A stretch of 50,197 nucleotides of DNA from an uncultured Clostridiaceae bacterium (GTDB lineage: Bacteria; Bacillota; Clostridia; Lachnospirales; Lachnospiraceae): positions 1 to 50,197 of the forward strand of contig CABSIM010000014.1 in NCBI GenBank assembly GCA_902477765.1. Direction: 5' to 3'. The notes beneath the pieces were generated by a model, which was not told the DNA's origin, made no database searches, and saw only the letters and a list, made by a program, of their open reading frames with translations. How positions within the stretch are numbered: position 1 is the stretch's first letter; each line of letters begins with the position of its first letter. The position numbers and the translations under genes are program-made. This document shows, piece after piece, positions 7,138 to 14,786 of this stretch.

Positions 7138-8835
7138 ATGGCGGAAAATACAAAGCCAGCAGAGGAAATGAACGAAAGGGAAGAGACTGTCTCCCGGAAT
7201 TTCATCCAGCAGGAGATCGACAAAGATCTGGCGGAAGGAGTGTATGACCATGTCCAGACCAGGTTCCCGCCGGAACCCAATGGTTACCTTCATATCGGAC
7301 ATGCGAAATCGATCCTTCTGAACTCAGGTCTTGCCAGAGAATACGGCGGCAAGTTCAACCTGCGTTTTGACGATACGAACCCCACCAAGGAAAAAACGGA
7401 ATTTGTTCAGTCCATCATTGAGGACGTCAGGTGGCTGGGAGCCGATTTTGAGGACAGGCTGTTTTTTGCGTCCGATTATTTTGAAAAGATGTATGAATGC
7501 GCGGTTCTTCTGATCAAGAAAGGCAAGGCGTTTGTCTGTGATCTGAGTGCCGATGAGATCAGGGAGTACCGGGGAGACTTCAATACACCGGGTAAAAACA
7601 GTCCGTACAGAGACAGGAGTATTGAGGAAAACCTTCAGCTGTTCGAAAATATGAAGAACGGCATGTATCAGGACGGAGAAAAGGTGCTGCGCGCCAAAAT
7701 TGATATGGCATCTCCCAATATCAACATGCGGGATCCGGTGATTTACCGTGTGGCTCATATGACGCATCACAACACAGGTGACAAGTGGTGCATCTACCCG
7801 ATGTACGACTTTGCACATCCCATTGAGGACGCCATCGAGCATATCACCCACTCCATCTGTACGCTGGAGTTTGAGGATCACAGACCGTTGTACGACTGGG
7901 TGGTAAGAGAGTGTGAGTTTGAAAATCCGCCCCGTCAGATTGAATTTGCCAAACTGTATCTGACCAATGTGGTGACAGGCAAGAGATACATCAAGAAACT
8001 GGTGGAAGACGGAATTGTGGACGGCTGGGATGATCCGAGACTGGTTACCATTGCAGCCCTCAGGAGAAGAGGATACACACCGGAGTCCCTGAAGATGTTT
8101 GTGGATCTGGTTGGCGTTTCCAAGGCCAACAGCTCTGTGGACTACGCCATGCTGGAATACTGCATCAGAGAGGATCTGAAACTGAAGAGACCCAGAATGA
8201 TGGCGGTGCTGGATCCGGTGAAACTGGTGATTGACAATTATCCGGAAGGTCAGACCGAAATGCTTTCGGTTCCCAACAATCTGGAGAATCCGGAACTGGG
8301 AGAGAGAATGGTACCGTTTTCCAGGGAACTTTATATTGAGCGGGAAGACTTCATGGAGGAGCCGCCGAAGAAATATTTCCGTCTGTTCCCGGGCAATGAA
8401 GTACGTCTCATGAGCGCTTATTTTGTTACCTGTACCGGTTTTGAAAAGGATGAAAACGGAAATGTGACCGTGATTCACTGTACCTACGATCCGGAGACAA
8501 AGAGCGGATCCGGGTTCAATGCAAGAAAGGTAAAAGGCACCATTCACTGGGTATCGGCTGCACATGCGGGCAAGGTGGAATGCCGTCTGTATGAGAATAT
8601 TGTGGATGAGGAAAAAGGAAAGCTGAATGCTGACGGGACTCTGAATCTGAATCCCAATTCCAGAAAAATCGTGGAGGCCTATGTGGAACCGGCACTGCTG
8701 GATGCAAAGGTATACGACAGCTTCCAGTTTGTACGGAACGGATTTTACTGTGTGGACTGCAAGGACAGCAAAGAAGGCCATCCGGTATACAACAGAATCG
8801 TTTCCCTGAAGAGTTCCTTCAGGATTACAAAATAA
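7138..8835 (+). CDS. glnS: Glutaminyl-tRNA synthetase
   Basis: 565 residues, a class I synthetase. The ATP-binding HIGH motif appears as PPEPNGYLHIGHAKS near residues 38-52. The region FDDTNP, EFARLNL-like EFAKLYL and GWDDPRL are the usual GlnRS signatures, and the C-terminal beta-barrel anticodon-binding domains are complete. In the KMSKS position the protein has VTGKRYIKK, so only part of the motif is kept. The ATG at 7138 is 7 nt from GGAGG; the ATG at 7132 is only 1 nt away and less likely. It charges tRNA-Gln directly, so the organism need not rely on the GatCAB amidation route for glutamine. The gene appears monocistronic. Confidence 0.93.
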   Translation: MAENTKPAEEMNEREETVSRNFIQQEIDKDLAEGVYDHVQTRFPPEPNGYLHIGHAKSILLNSGLAREYGGKFNLRFDDTNPTKEKTEFVQSIIEDVRWLGADFEDRLFFASDYFEKMYECAVLLIKKGKAFVCDLSADEIREYRGDFNTPGKNSPYRDRSIEENLQLFENMKNGMYQDGEKVLRAKIDMASPNINMRDPVIYRVAHMTHHNTGDKWCIYPMYDFAHPIEDAIEHITHSICTLEFEDHRPLYDWVVRECEFENPPRQIEFAKLYLTNVVTGKRYIKKLVEDGIVDGWDDPRLVTIAALRRRGYTPESLKMFVDLVGVSKANSSVDYAMLEYCIREDLKLKRPRMMAVLDPVKLVIDNYPEGQTEMLSVPNNLENPELGERMVPFSRELYIEREDFMEEPPKKYFRLFPGNEVRLMSAYFVTCTGFEKDENGNVTVIHCTYDPETKSGSGFNARKVKGTIHWVSAAHAGKVECRLYENIVDEEKGKLNADGTLNLNPNSRKIVEAYVEPALLDAKVYDSFQFVRNGFYCVDCKDSKEGHPVYNRIVSLKSSFRITK

Positions 8836-8844
8836 CACGCAGGA

Positions 8845-8888
8845 AAAGGGGATGCACCGCGAAAAAACTCAGCGGACATCCCTTTTTT
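8845..8888 (+). terminator. Rho-independent terminator after glnS
   Basis: GGGATG (8848-8853) pairs with CATCCC (8877-8882), with inner partial pairing (CCGC / GCGG), followed by TTTTTT. Confidence 0.75.
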
Positions 8889-8917
8889 CAGACCGGACGG
8901 AAGGAGAAAGGGAACAT

Positions 8918-10339
8918 ATGGAATTGATGATTCCACTGGATGTCCAGAGCAGAAAACCGCTGTACGAACAGATCTATCAGTTTATCAAGGAAGAAATCCG
9001 CTGCGGAAATATAAAACCCATGCGTCAGCTGCCGTCCACCAGGGAACTGGCCGAAAGCCTCAGGGTAAGCAGAAGCACCACGCAGCTGGCTTACGAACAG
9101 CTGGTGTCGGAAGGGTATCTGGAAGCGGTTCCCCGGAAAGGATATTTTGCTGCCGGCCTGGAAGGACTGCTGCCGCCGGTCCGGGAACAAAACGGTTCCT
9201 GCGGCCGGACAGAAAGCAGAAAAGAGCAGGAAAGGATTCCGTTTCTGGTGGATTTCTCTCCGCGGGGCATTGATCTTTCGGGATTTCCCTTTTCAACCTG
9301 GCGGAAGATCAGCCGGGCAGCGCTCAGGGAAGAGGAAAAGGAACTGTTTCTGAAGGGAGATCCTCAGGGAGATCTGGTGCTGCGGGAGGCCCTCAGGGAT
9401 TATCTTCACGCGGCCCGGGGAGTTCTGTGCCGCCCGGAACAGATTGTGGTGGGAGCGGGAAGTGAATATCTTCTGATGCTGCTGTCCCAGCTGCTGGGAA
9501 CCGGGACCGGGATTGCCATGGAGAATCCCACGTATAAACAGGCATATCGTGTGCTGACAGGAATGGGGCATCCGGTTTTTCCGGTGGATATGGATAAAAG
9601 CGGGCTGAAAGCATCGGAGCTTTCCGGCCTGCCGGTTTCAGCAGCGTATATCATGCCGTCCCATCAGTATCCCATGGGAGTCGTGATGCCTGTAAAGCGC
9701 AGGCAGGAACTTCTGTCCTGGGCAGCGGCCAGAGGAGACAGATATCTGATCGAGGATGATTATGACAGCGAGTTCCGGTATAAAGGGAAACCCATCCCGG
9801 CGCTTCAGGGCATGGACCGGGCCGGATGCGTGATTTATATGGGAACATTTTCCAAATCCATTGCACCGGCAATCCGGATCGGATATCTGGTACTGCCGGA
9901 ACGGCTTCTGGAAAAGTACAGGAAGCAGGCGTGGTTTTATTCCTCAACCGTATCCAGGGTGGACCAGAAGATACTGGGCCAGTTTCTGACGGGCGGATAT
10001 TTTGAACGCCATCTGAACCGTATGCGGGAAATCTACAAGGGAAAACACGATACACTTCTGGCGGCCCTGAAGCCGCTGGACGGAATGTTTGAGATACGCG
10101 GAGAATATGCAGGGCTTCATGTGCTTCTTACCTGCCGGGACGGCAGGAGCGAAGAAGAACTGAAAGAAGCGGCATCCAGGGCGGGAGTCGGGATATACGG
10201 ACTGTCGGGATTTTATATACAGAAGAAACCGGAGTCTGGCCGGTCCACGGTTCTGCTTGGGTATGCCAGTCTGGGGGAGGAAGAAATCAGGACAGGAGCA
10301 AAACTCCTGATCCGTGCATGGAAAGAGGAGTGTAAATGA
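8918..10339 (+). CDS. MocR/PdxR-type transcription regulator (GntR HTH fused to aminotransferase)
   Basis: 473 residues. The N-terminal winged helix of GntR type is clear (residues about 10-75: KPLYEQIYQFIKEEI, LPSTRELAESLRVSR, VSEGYLEAVPRKGYF). A fold-type I aminotransferase-like domain follows. It keeps the PLP-anchoring segment MGTFSKSIAPAIRIGY (Lys that would form the Schiff base) and the EDDYDSEF region. Such proteins usually sense pyridoxal phosphate or an amino acid and regulate vitamin B6 or amino-acid genes. The ATG at 8918 lies after AAGGAGAAAGGG. The stop overlaps the start of the lipoprotein gene by 4 nt, so the two are translated together. Its target genes are not evident here. 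Confidence 0.9.
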   Translation: MELMIPLDVQSRKPLYEQIYQFIKEEIRCGNIKPMRQLPSTRELAESLRVSRSTTQLAYEQLVSEGYLEAVPRKGYFAAGLEGLLPPVREQNGSCGRTESRKEQERIPFLVDFSPRGIDLSGFPFSTWRKISRAALREEEKELFLKGDPQGDLVLREALRDYLHAARGVLCRPEQIVVGAGSEYLLMLLSQLLGTGTGIAMENPTYKQAYRVLTGMGHPVFPVDMDKSGLKASELSGLPVSAAYIMPSHQYPMGVVMPVKRRQELLSWAAARGDRYLIEDDYDSEFRYKGKPIPALQGMDRAGCVIYMGTFSKSIAPAIRIGYLVLPERLLEKYRKQAWFYSSTVSRVDQKILGQFLTGGYFERHLNRMREIYKGKHDTLLAALKPLDGMFEIRGEYAGLHVLLTCRDGRSEEELKEAASRAGVGIYGLSGFYIQKKPESGRSTVLLGYASLGEEEIRTGAKLLIRAWKEECK

Positions 10340-11298
10340 AACCATGGAGACAGGTGAAACGGAAGCAGATGAAGAAAGCTGTCTTTCTGATTTTATGCTG
10401 TGCCGGAATCTTTCTGGCTGCCTGCGGGAAAAAGGAAGAGAGAACGGAAAACACGGAATCTGAGAGCATGACGGTGAAGGAAACACAGGATCTTCAGCCG
10501 GAACTGCCGGTTTCGGAAGAAGAAAAAGAACTTTATATCCGTCTGTATCAGGCCATGGAGGCGGAAGACATGGAGGAGGCGGCCGGTCTGCTCAACGGGA
10601 ATGAGGAGAGTTTCCGCACACTGGCTGAAAAACGTGAGGATGGAATCCCATATCTTTTTTCTGCAGCCGAAGCGGAAAACGGACAGAATATATGGGAGAT
10701 GACGCCGCTTGGAAGTACAGAAGAAGAGACAGGGCTGGTGCTGACCCGGTTCAACACGGCTTTTTTCGGAACATTCCGGAACGGAAAGCCGGAAGGACAT
10801 TGCCTGGCCATACAGACCGTGGTTCTGGAGGAACCGAGGTTTACCTATGCGGCCGGGCAGTGGAAAGACGGAGCCATGAACGGACCGGGAGTCACAGGAT
10901 ACCGGTATTATGAAGATGTTCCGGAAGGGGAATTCGCCTTTGTCTCGAAGGAAGGAACATATGCGGAGGATCTCTGCAGCGGGGAACTGATTTACAAAGC
11001 CGGAAACGGAGAGGAAGACCTGCTGTCATGGAAGATCCAGACCTCAGCCGGCGTGACAGTGCTGGATGACAGATGGCTTTACTATGCCTACAGCAGGGAA
11101 TATATGCTGCCTTCGGAACAGGATGAAGACAGGGCATACGTGATCGGGGAGGATGCGCTGGATTCAGTGAGATGGAGCAATCTCATTCAGTGGGACGAGA
11201 ATGGAAATAAGGAGCAGGAGACGGAACCGGGGGAAGAGGAGACGCAGCGTACGGAAATTCCCGGAACAGAAACAGGAGAACCGGAAGAACAAGGATAA
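10336..11298 (+). CDS. Predicted lipoprotein with MORN-like motifs
   Basis: 320 residues. It starts with a basic stretch and hydrophobic core ending in a lipobox (LAAC, Cys near residue 31), so it should be lipidated and held on the outer face of the membrane. A charged Glu/Lys linker follows. Around residues 145-190 there are MORN-like motifs (FRNGKPEGHCLAI; GQWKDGAMNGPGVTGYRYY). The C-terminus is very acidic. GAGGAG lies 5 nt before the ATG at 10336, which overlaps the MocR stop (ATGA); a second ATG at 10369 would give a more usual short signal peptide. Function unknown. Confidence 0.8.
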   Translation: MKPWRQVKRKQMKKAVFLILCCAGIFLAACGKKEERTENTESESMTVKETQDLQPELPVSEEEKELYIRLYQAMEAEDMEEAAGLLNGNEESFRTLAEKREDGIPYLFSAAEAENGQNIWEMTPLGSTEEETGLVLTRFNTAFFGTFRNGKPEGHCLAIQTVVLEEPRFTYAAGQWKDGAMNGPGVTGYRYYEDVPEGEFAFVSKEGTYAEDLCSGELIYKAGNGEEDLLSWKIQTSAGVTVLDDRWLYYAYSREYMLPSEQDEDRAYVIGEDALDSVRWSNLIQWDENGNKEQETEPGEEETQRTEIPGTETGEPEEQG

Positions 11299-11320
11299 AG
11301 AGAAAACGGGAAAATAAAAA

Positions 11321-11345
11321 CGGCGGGATTATATCCCGCCGAGTT
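11321..11345. terminator. Bidirectional terminator between the lipoprotein and ketopantoate reductase genes
   Basis: CGGCGGGAT (11321-11329) pairs with ATCCCGCCG (11333-11341), with A/T-runs on both sides. It includes the last codons of the minus-strand gene. Confidence 0.8.
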
Positions 11346-12261
11346 TTGTATCTTCGATCAGATGGATTCCATGGAGGAACATTTCACAGACCGGAGTGGC
11401 AACGCCCAGCTCCCGGCCGAGTCTGACCACGGTTCCGGCAAACATGTCCACTTCTGTCCTTTTTCCGGCTTCCAGATCCTGAAGTGTGGACGGCTTGTTG
11501 TTTCCGGGAATCCGCCCCAGAGTATGTTCCTGGCGGTCAATATCTGACTGGCTCAGATCAATGCCCAGCCGGTTGGCCACATGAATGACCTCCCACATGG
11601 CGGCACGGCGGAAATAATTGGCATCTTCACTTTTCTGAAATGCGCCGAAGGGAACACCGAACATGGCACAGGTCATGTTTTCTCCGACATTGCACATGAA
11701 TTTGAACCAGATGCCGTGTATCATGTCCGGGTCAGTCTTGCAGGGGATGCCGCTGGCGTCAAAAAGCTCTTTCACGGCCAGTACCTGTTCCGACAGATGA
11801 TCCGGATCGTTTTTGGCATCGCCGAAGTGAATCAGACCTTTGTCAGGATCAAATTCAGCTTTTCCGTCTTTCATGACAATGCTGATTCTCATATAGGAAT
11901 AGAGAACATGTGCTTCCGTGAAAGCTTCGGCTGCTTCTTTTTCACTTTCCACTCCGTTGAGGACAGGAAGGATGATGGTATCCTTTCCCACCATGTTCCG
12001 GATATCCTTCAGAGCCTGGGGCAGATCGTATCCCTTGACCGCAAGGATTACCAGATCAACAGGTTCCTGCGCCCCCGGTGAGACAATGGGAAACCGGTAA
12101 TTGATTCCGTTTACAGTGACCCCCCTGCGTTCCAGACGTTCCTTCCTTTCCCCACCGGCAACAACCATGAAGTCCTTTCCGAGATGTGATGACAGGCGCG
12201 GAGCAAAAAAAACTCCCATGGCCCCCAGGCCGATGAGAGCGGCCCGCTCGATTTTTTTCAT
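11329..12261 (-). CDS. Ketopantoate reductase family protein (ApbA/PanE)
   Basis: 310 residues. The N-terminal Rossmann loop is GLGAMG. AVKGYD supplies the conserved Lys of the family. The C-terminal helical domain shows WFKFMCNVGENM and TLQDLEAGKRTEVDMFAGTVVRLGRELG, the family's signature with the substrate-binding Asn and Glu residues. Members reduce 2-keto acids to (R)-2-hydroxy acids with NAD(P)H; the classic reaction makes pantoate for coenzyme A. No other pantothenate gene is nearby. It lies head-to-head with the glutaconate/hydroxyglutarate cluster, so a role in reducing 2-oxoglutarate is worth testing. The ATG at 12261 follows AAAGGAG; the open frame extends further upstream, but without a ribosome binding site. 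Confidence 0.85.
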   Translation of the reverse strand: MKKIERAALIGLGAMGVFFAPRLSSHLGKDFMVVAGGERKERLERRGVTVNGINYRFPIVSPGAQEPVDLVILAVKGYDLPQALKDIRNMVGKDTIILPVLNGVESEKEAAEAFTEAHVLYSYMRISIVMKDGKAEFDPDKGLIHFGDAKNDPDHLSEQVLAVKELFDASGIPCKTDPDMIHGIWFKFMCNVGENMTCAMFGVPFGAFQKSEDANYFRRAAMWEVIHVANRLGIDLSQSDIDRQEHTLGRIPGNNKPSTLQDLEAGKRTEVDMFAGTVVRLGRELGVATPVCEMFLHGIHLIEDTKLGGI

Positions 12262-12416
12262 AATCCCTTTTCTCCTTTCGGGAGACCCGCCGCAGCGGAT
12301 CTTCAGTATCTTCCTATTGTAATATAAAGCCGGACATCCTGTCAACGGCATGGGGGAGAAGCGGAGCAGGAGGAACGGAAGAAGAGAACTTTTTGTCGCA
12401 ATTTTGTTTCCGTTTG

Positions 12417-12445
12417 TTGACATTTTCTGGGGGAACTGGTATACT
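12417..12445 (+). promoter_or_regulatory. Strong promoter P1 of the gcd/gct operon
   Basis: TTGACA (12417-12422), 17-nt spacer, TATACT (12440-12445), with an extended -10 TG at 12437-12438. It is close to consensus and points to the glutaconate genes, about 290 nt before the first start codon. The gap between the two divergent genes is 480 bases: it holds this promoter, a second candidate, and TGGAAT-type repeats, and I see no gene in it. Confidence 0.82.
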
Positions 12446-12612
12446 GTCACTATCAATATTGTGTAAAGTGCATAGGTCGGTCAGGAGAAGACTTTTATGG
12501 TATTTTAGCTTTGATTTTAATAGGAAATGACTTGCGAAAGAGATAGCATTATCCGATGGAATATGAAGGAAAATATTATAAGGGTCTATTTTTCTGGGAA
12601 GACACAGGTCGT

Positions 12613-12640
12613 TTGACAGATAGAGTGGGTACTGTAAGAA
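12613..12640 (+). promoter_or_regulatory. Second promoter candidate P2 of the gcd/gct operon
   Basis: TTGACA (12613-12618), 16-nt spacer, TAAGAA (12635-12640), inside the leader of P1. The -35 is perfect, the -10 weak. Confidence 0.35.
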
Positions 12641-12670
12641 TATGGTAACCGTTCTGCGTTTTAAATAAGA

Positions 12671-12684
12671 TGGAATGCATTCCA
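12671..12684. promoter_or_regulatory. Putative operator: perfect palindrome TGGAATGCATTCCA
   Basis: A 14-bp perfect palindrome. Additional TGGAAT half-sites lie at 12557-12562 and 12690-12695. The arms resemble the TGGAAAT-N-ATTTCCA operator known for E. coli IclR. It would sit just downstream of P2. An IclR-family gene is encoded at 23759-24523. Confidence 0.4.
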
Positions 12685-12742
12685 CAATATGGAATATCAT
12701 CCTGAAAAGGAGCAGATTAAATGAAGGAGGTGCGGTGAGTAT

Positions 12743-13027
12743 ATGTGGACTGGGCAGGAAGTTACTTTTCTGGATTCCGTCTCAATCTCAATCCTCGGGC
12801 TCTGCGTCGTTTTTGCTGCGCTGGTGGCTCTTGCGGTTGCGATCATCATCATTTCCAAGATTCTGGGTGTATTTATAAAGCCTGAGGCCCCCAAAGCGGT
12901 GCCTGCGGCAGCAGCCCCGGATCCGGGAATCGATGAGGAATCCTATGCAGTGCTTCTCGCAGCGATCAATGAAGAGGCAAGATTGTCTGGTGAAGAGGTT
13001 CGTGTGGTAAGCATTAAGGAACTGTAA
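12743..13027 (+). CDS. gcdD: Sodium-pumping decarboxylase gamma/delta-type small membrane subunit
   Basis: 94 residues. One membrane helix (about residues 14-41: ILGLCVVFAALVALAVAIII), then a Pro/Ala-rich link and a short acidic soluble end. This is the layout of OadG-type subunits, which hold the carboxyltransferase and the membrane beta subunit together. The ATG at 12743 is 10 nt from the GGAGGT at 12727-12732. A 5-codon frame (ATG at 12721, TGA at 12738) with its own AAAAGGAG lies directly in front. First gene of the operon. The OadG-type assignment rests mainly on size, topology and context. Confidence 0.8.
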   Translation: MWTGQEVTFLDSVSISILGLCVVFAALVALAVAIIIISKILGVFIKPEAPKAVPAAAAPDPGIDEESYAVLLAAINEEARLSGEEVRVVSIKEL

Positions 13028-13078
13028 AAAACAAAAAGTATTGAAACGAAAAAGAGAAGGAAAGGATGTAACAAAGCT

Positions 13079-13522
13079 ATGAAATATGTTGCTACATTAA
13101 ATGGAAAGAGATATGAAGTGGAAATAGAAAGAGTGGAAGAGTACAGACCGCTTGACAGAGGCGTAACTGTAAGCGCACCTGCTCCGATTATTGCTCCGAC
13201 ACCGGCACCTGCCAGACCTGCAGCACCGGCTCCGGCGCCCGCACCGGCCCCGGCACCCGCACCCGCTCCGGCAGCAGCACCGGCTCCGGCACCCGCTCCG
13301 GCAGCAGGAGGACAGAATGTGGAAGCTCCCATGCCCGGAAAGATCCTTGATGTGAAAGTAAAACCGGGCGATGCCGTAAAATACGGACAGCCGGTTGTGA
13401 TCATGGAAGCCATGAAGATGGAAACAGAAATCGTTGCTCCGGCAGACGGTACTGTAGCATCCATCCATGTAAACAATGGTGACACAGTTGAAACAGGTGC
13501 TGTTCTGGTTTCTTTAAACTAG
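13079..13522 (+). CDS. gcdC: Glutaconyl-CoA decarboxylase biotin carrier subunit (gamma)
   Basis: 147 residues. A short N-terminal segment (about 1-30) is joined by a flexible linker of almost pure Pro-Ala repeats (about residues 33-75) to a biotinyl domain. The biotin attachment site is EAMKMET, with Lys111 as the residue to be biotinylated. The carrier moves CO2 between the carboxyltransferase (GcdA) and the membrane pump (GcdB). The ATG at 13079 lies 13 nt after GAAGGAAAGG, longer than usual; between them is an ATG-TAA start-stop at 13066-13071 with ideal spacing. The linker is long, as in other glutaconyl-CoA decarboxylases. Confidence 0.93.
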   Translation: MKYVATLNGKRYEVEIERVEEYRPLDRGVTVSAPAPIIAPTPAPARPAAPAPAPAPAPAPAPAPAAAPAPAPAPAAGGQNVEAPMPGKILDVKVKPGDAVKYGQPVVIMEAMKMETEIVAPADGTVASIHVNNGDTVETGAVLVSLN

Positions 13523-13532
13523 GAGGTGCCCC

Positions 13533-14672
13533 GTGAATATACTTACAGTCTTCGGGGAATTGCTGGCTCAGTCAGGTTTTGCCGCACTTACCTGGCAGCA
13601 GGCCGTGATGATTCTCATTTCCTTCATTTTGTTATATCTGGCGATCCGCAAACAGTTTGAACCGCTTCTGCTGCTTCCGATTGCCTTCGGCATGTTCCTT
13701 GCGAACCTGCCTCTTGCGGACCTGATGAAAGAGTCAGAACCGTGGTATACGGCTGGTGTATTAAGAATTATTTACGGCGGTGTAAAATCCAGCCTGTTCC
13801 CCTGCCTGATTTTCATGGCTGTGGGTGCCATGACAGACTTTGGTCCCCTGATTGCCAACCCCATCAGCCTGCTTCTTGGAGCAGCGGCTCAGTTCGGTAT
13901 CTATGTGGCATTCATGTTTGCCCTGGCTACAGGACTGTTTACTCCGGGTGAGGCAGCTGCCATCGGTATCATCGGAGGTGCCGACGGCCCGACCGCCATT
14001 TATATTGCCAACAATCTGGCACCGGATCTGGTGGCTCCCATCGCAGTGGCAGCGTATTCCTACATGGCGCTGATTCCGCTGATTCAGCCACCGATCATGA
14101 AACTGCTTACCACCAAGAAAGAGCGTCAGGTCGTCATGAAACAGCTGCGCAAGGTAAGCAAAGCAGAGAAGATCATTTTCCCGGTATTCGTGGTACTGTT
14201 CTGCTCTCTGCTGCTTCCGTCCGTAGCTCCGCTTCTGGGTATGCTGATGCTGGGCAACCTGCTCCGTGAATCCGGAGTGACCGCGAGACTTTCCGATACA
14301 GCTCAGAATGCTCTGTGCAATATCGTTACGATTATGCTTGGCACAACCGTAGGTGCAACTGCCAACGGCGAGATTTTCCTTCGTCCCCAGACAATTGCCA
14401 TCGTAGTCATGGGTCTTGCAGCATTCTGCTTTTCCACGGTGGGAGGCGTTCTCCTTGGAAAAGTTCTCTGCCTGGTGACCGGAGGAAAGATCAATCCTCT
14501 GATCGGTTCCGCAGGTGTTTCCGCGGTTCCCATGGCAGCTCGTGTTTCCCAGACTGTCGGTGCAAAAGAGAATCCCACCAACTTCCTTCTGATGCATGCC
14601 ATGGGACCCAACGTTGCAGGCGTAATCGGTTCCGCAGTGGCTGCCGGATTCTTTATGCTGATGTTCAAATAG
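13533..14672 (+). CDS. gcdB: Glutaconyl-CoA decarboxylase beta subunit, Na+-translocating
   Basis: 379 residues with about nine or more membrane helices. Conserved family segments are GGADGPTAIYIAN (the Asp involved in Na+ passage), GNLLRESGVTARLS, and HAMGPNVAGVIGSAVAAG near the C-terminus. It decarboxylates carboxybiotin on GcdC and moves Na+ out of the cell. The start is a GTG at 13533, 5 nt after AGGAGGT; the gene begins 10 nt after the gcdC stop. Homologues serve oxaloacetate and methylmalonyl-CoA decarboxylases, and the neighbouring gct and hgd genes identify the substrate as glutaconyl-CoA. Confidence 0.94.
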   Translation: MNILTVFGELLAQSGFAALTWQQAVMILISFILLYLAIRKQFEPLLLLPIAFGMFLANLPLADLMKESEPWYTAGVLRIIYGGVKSSLFPCLIFMAVGAMTDFGPLIANPISLLLGAAAQFGIYVAFMFALATGLFTPGEAAAIGIIGGADGPTAIYIANNLAPDLVAPIAVAAYSYMALIPLIQPPIMKLLTTKKERQVVMKQLRKVSKAEKIIFPVFVVLFCSLLLPSVAPLLGMLMLGNLLRESGVTARLSDTAQNALCNIVTIMLGTTVGATANGEIFLRPQTIAIVVMGLAAFCFSTVGGVLLGKVLCLVTGGKINPLIGSAGVSAVPMAARVSQTVGAKENPTNFLLMHAMGPNVAGVIGSAVAAGFFMLMFK

Positions 14673-14690
14673 GAAAGGGATGTAAAAACT

Positions 14691-14736
14691 GTCCGTCGGT
14701 CTGCTGCGGAGAACCGGTACGGAGCGGCGGACGGAG
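14691..14736 (+). promoter_or_regulatory. Intercistronic hairpin between gcdB and gctA
   Basis: TCCGTC (14692-14697) pairs with GACGGA (14730-14735), with an inner GCTGC/GCGGC stem. No T-run follows, so an RNA-processing or stability role is more likely than termination. An AGGAAAGGG-ATG-TAA start-stop precedes it at 14671-14685. Confidence 0.4.
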
Positions 14737-14786
14737 CCCCATGAAATGGCTTATTCATTTACATTTTATAAAAAGGAGGCTTTATT

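Noticed and set aside
13066..13071. ATG at 13066 as the real start of gcdC
   Set aside because: It is followed directly by TAA and is in another frame.
13188..13310. Short tandem repeat, considered as a CRISPR or minisatellite
   Set aside because: It is the in-frame Pro-Ala linker of the biotin carrier protein, with a period of 6 bases and no spacers.
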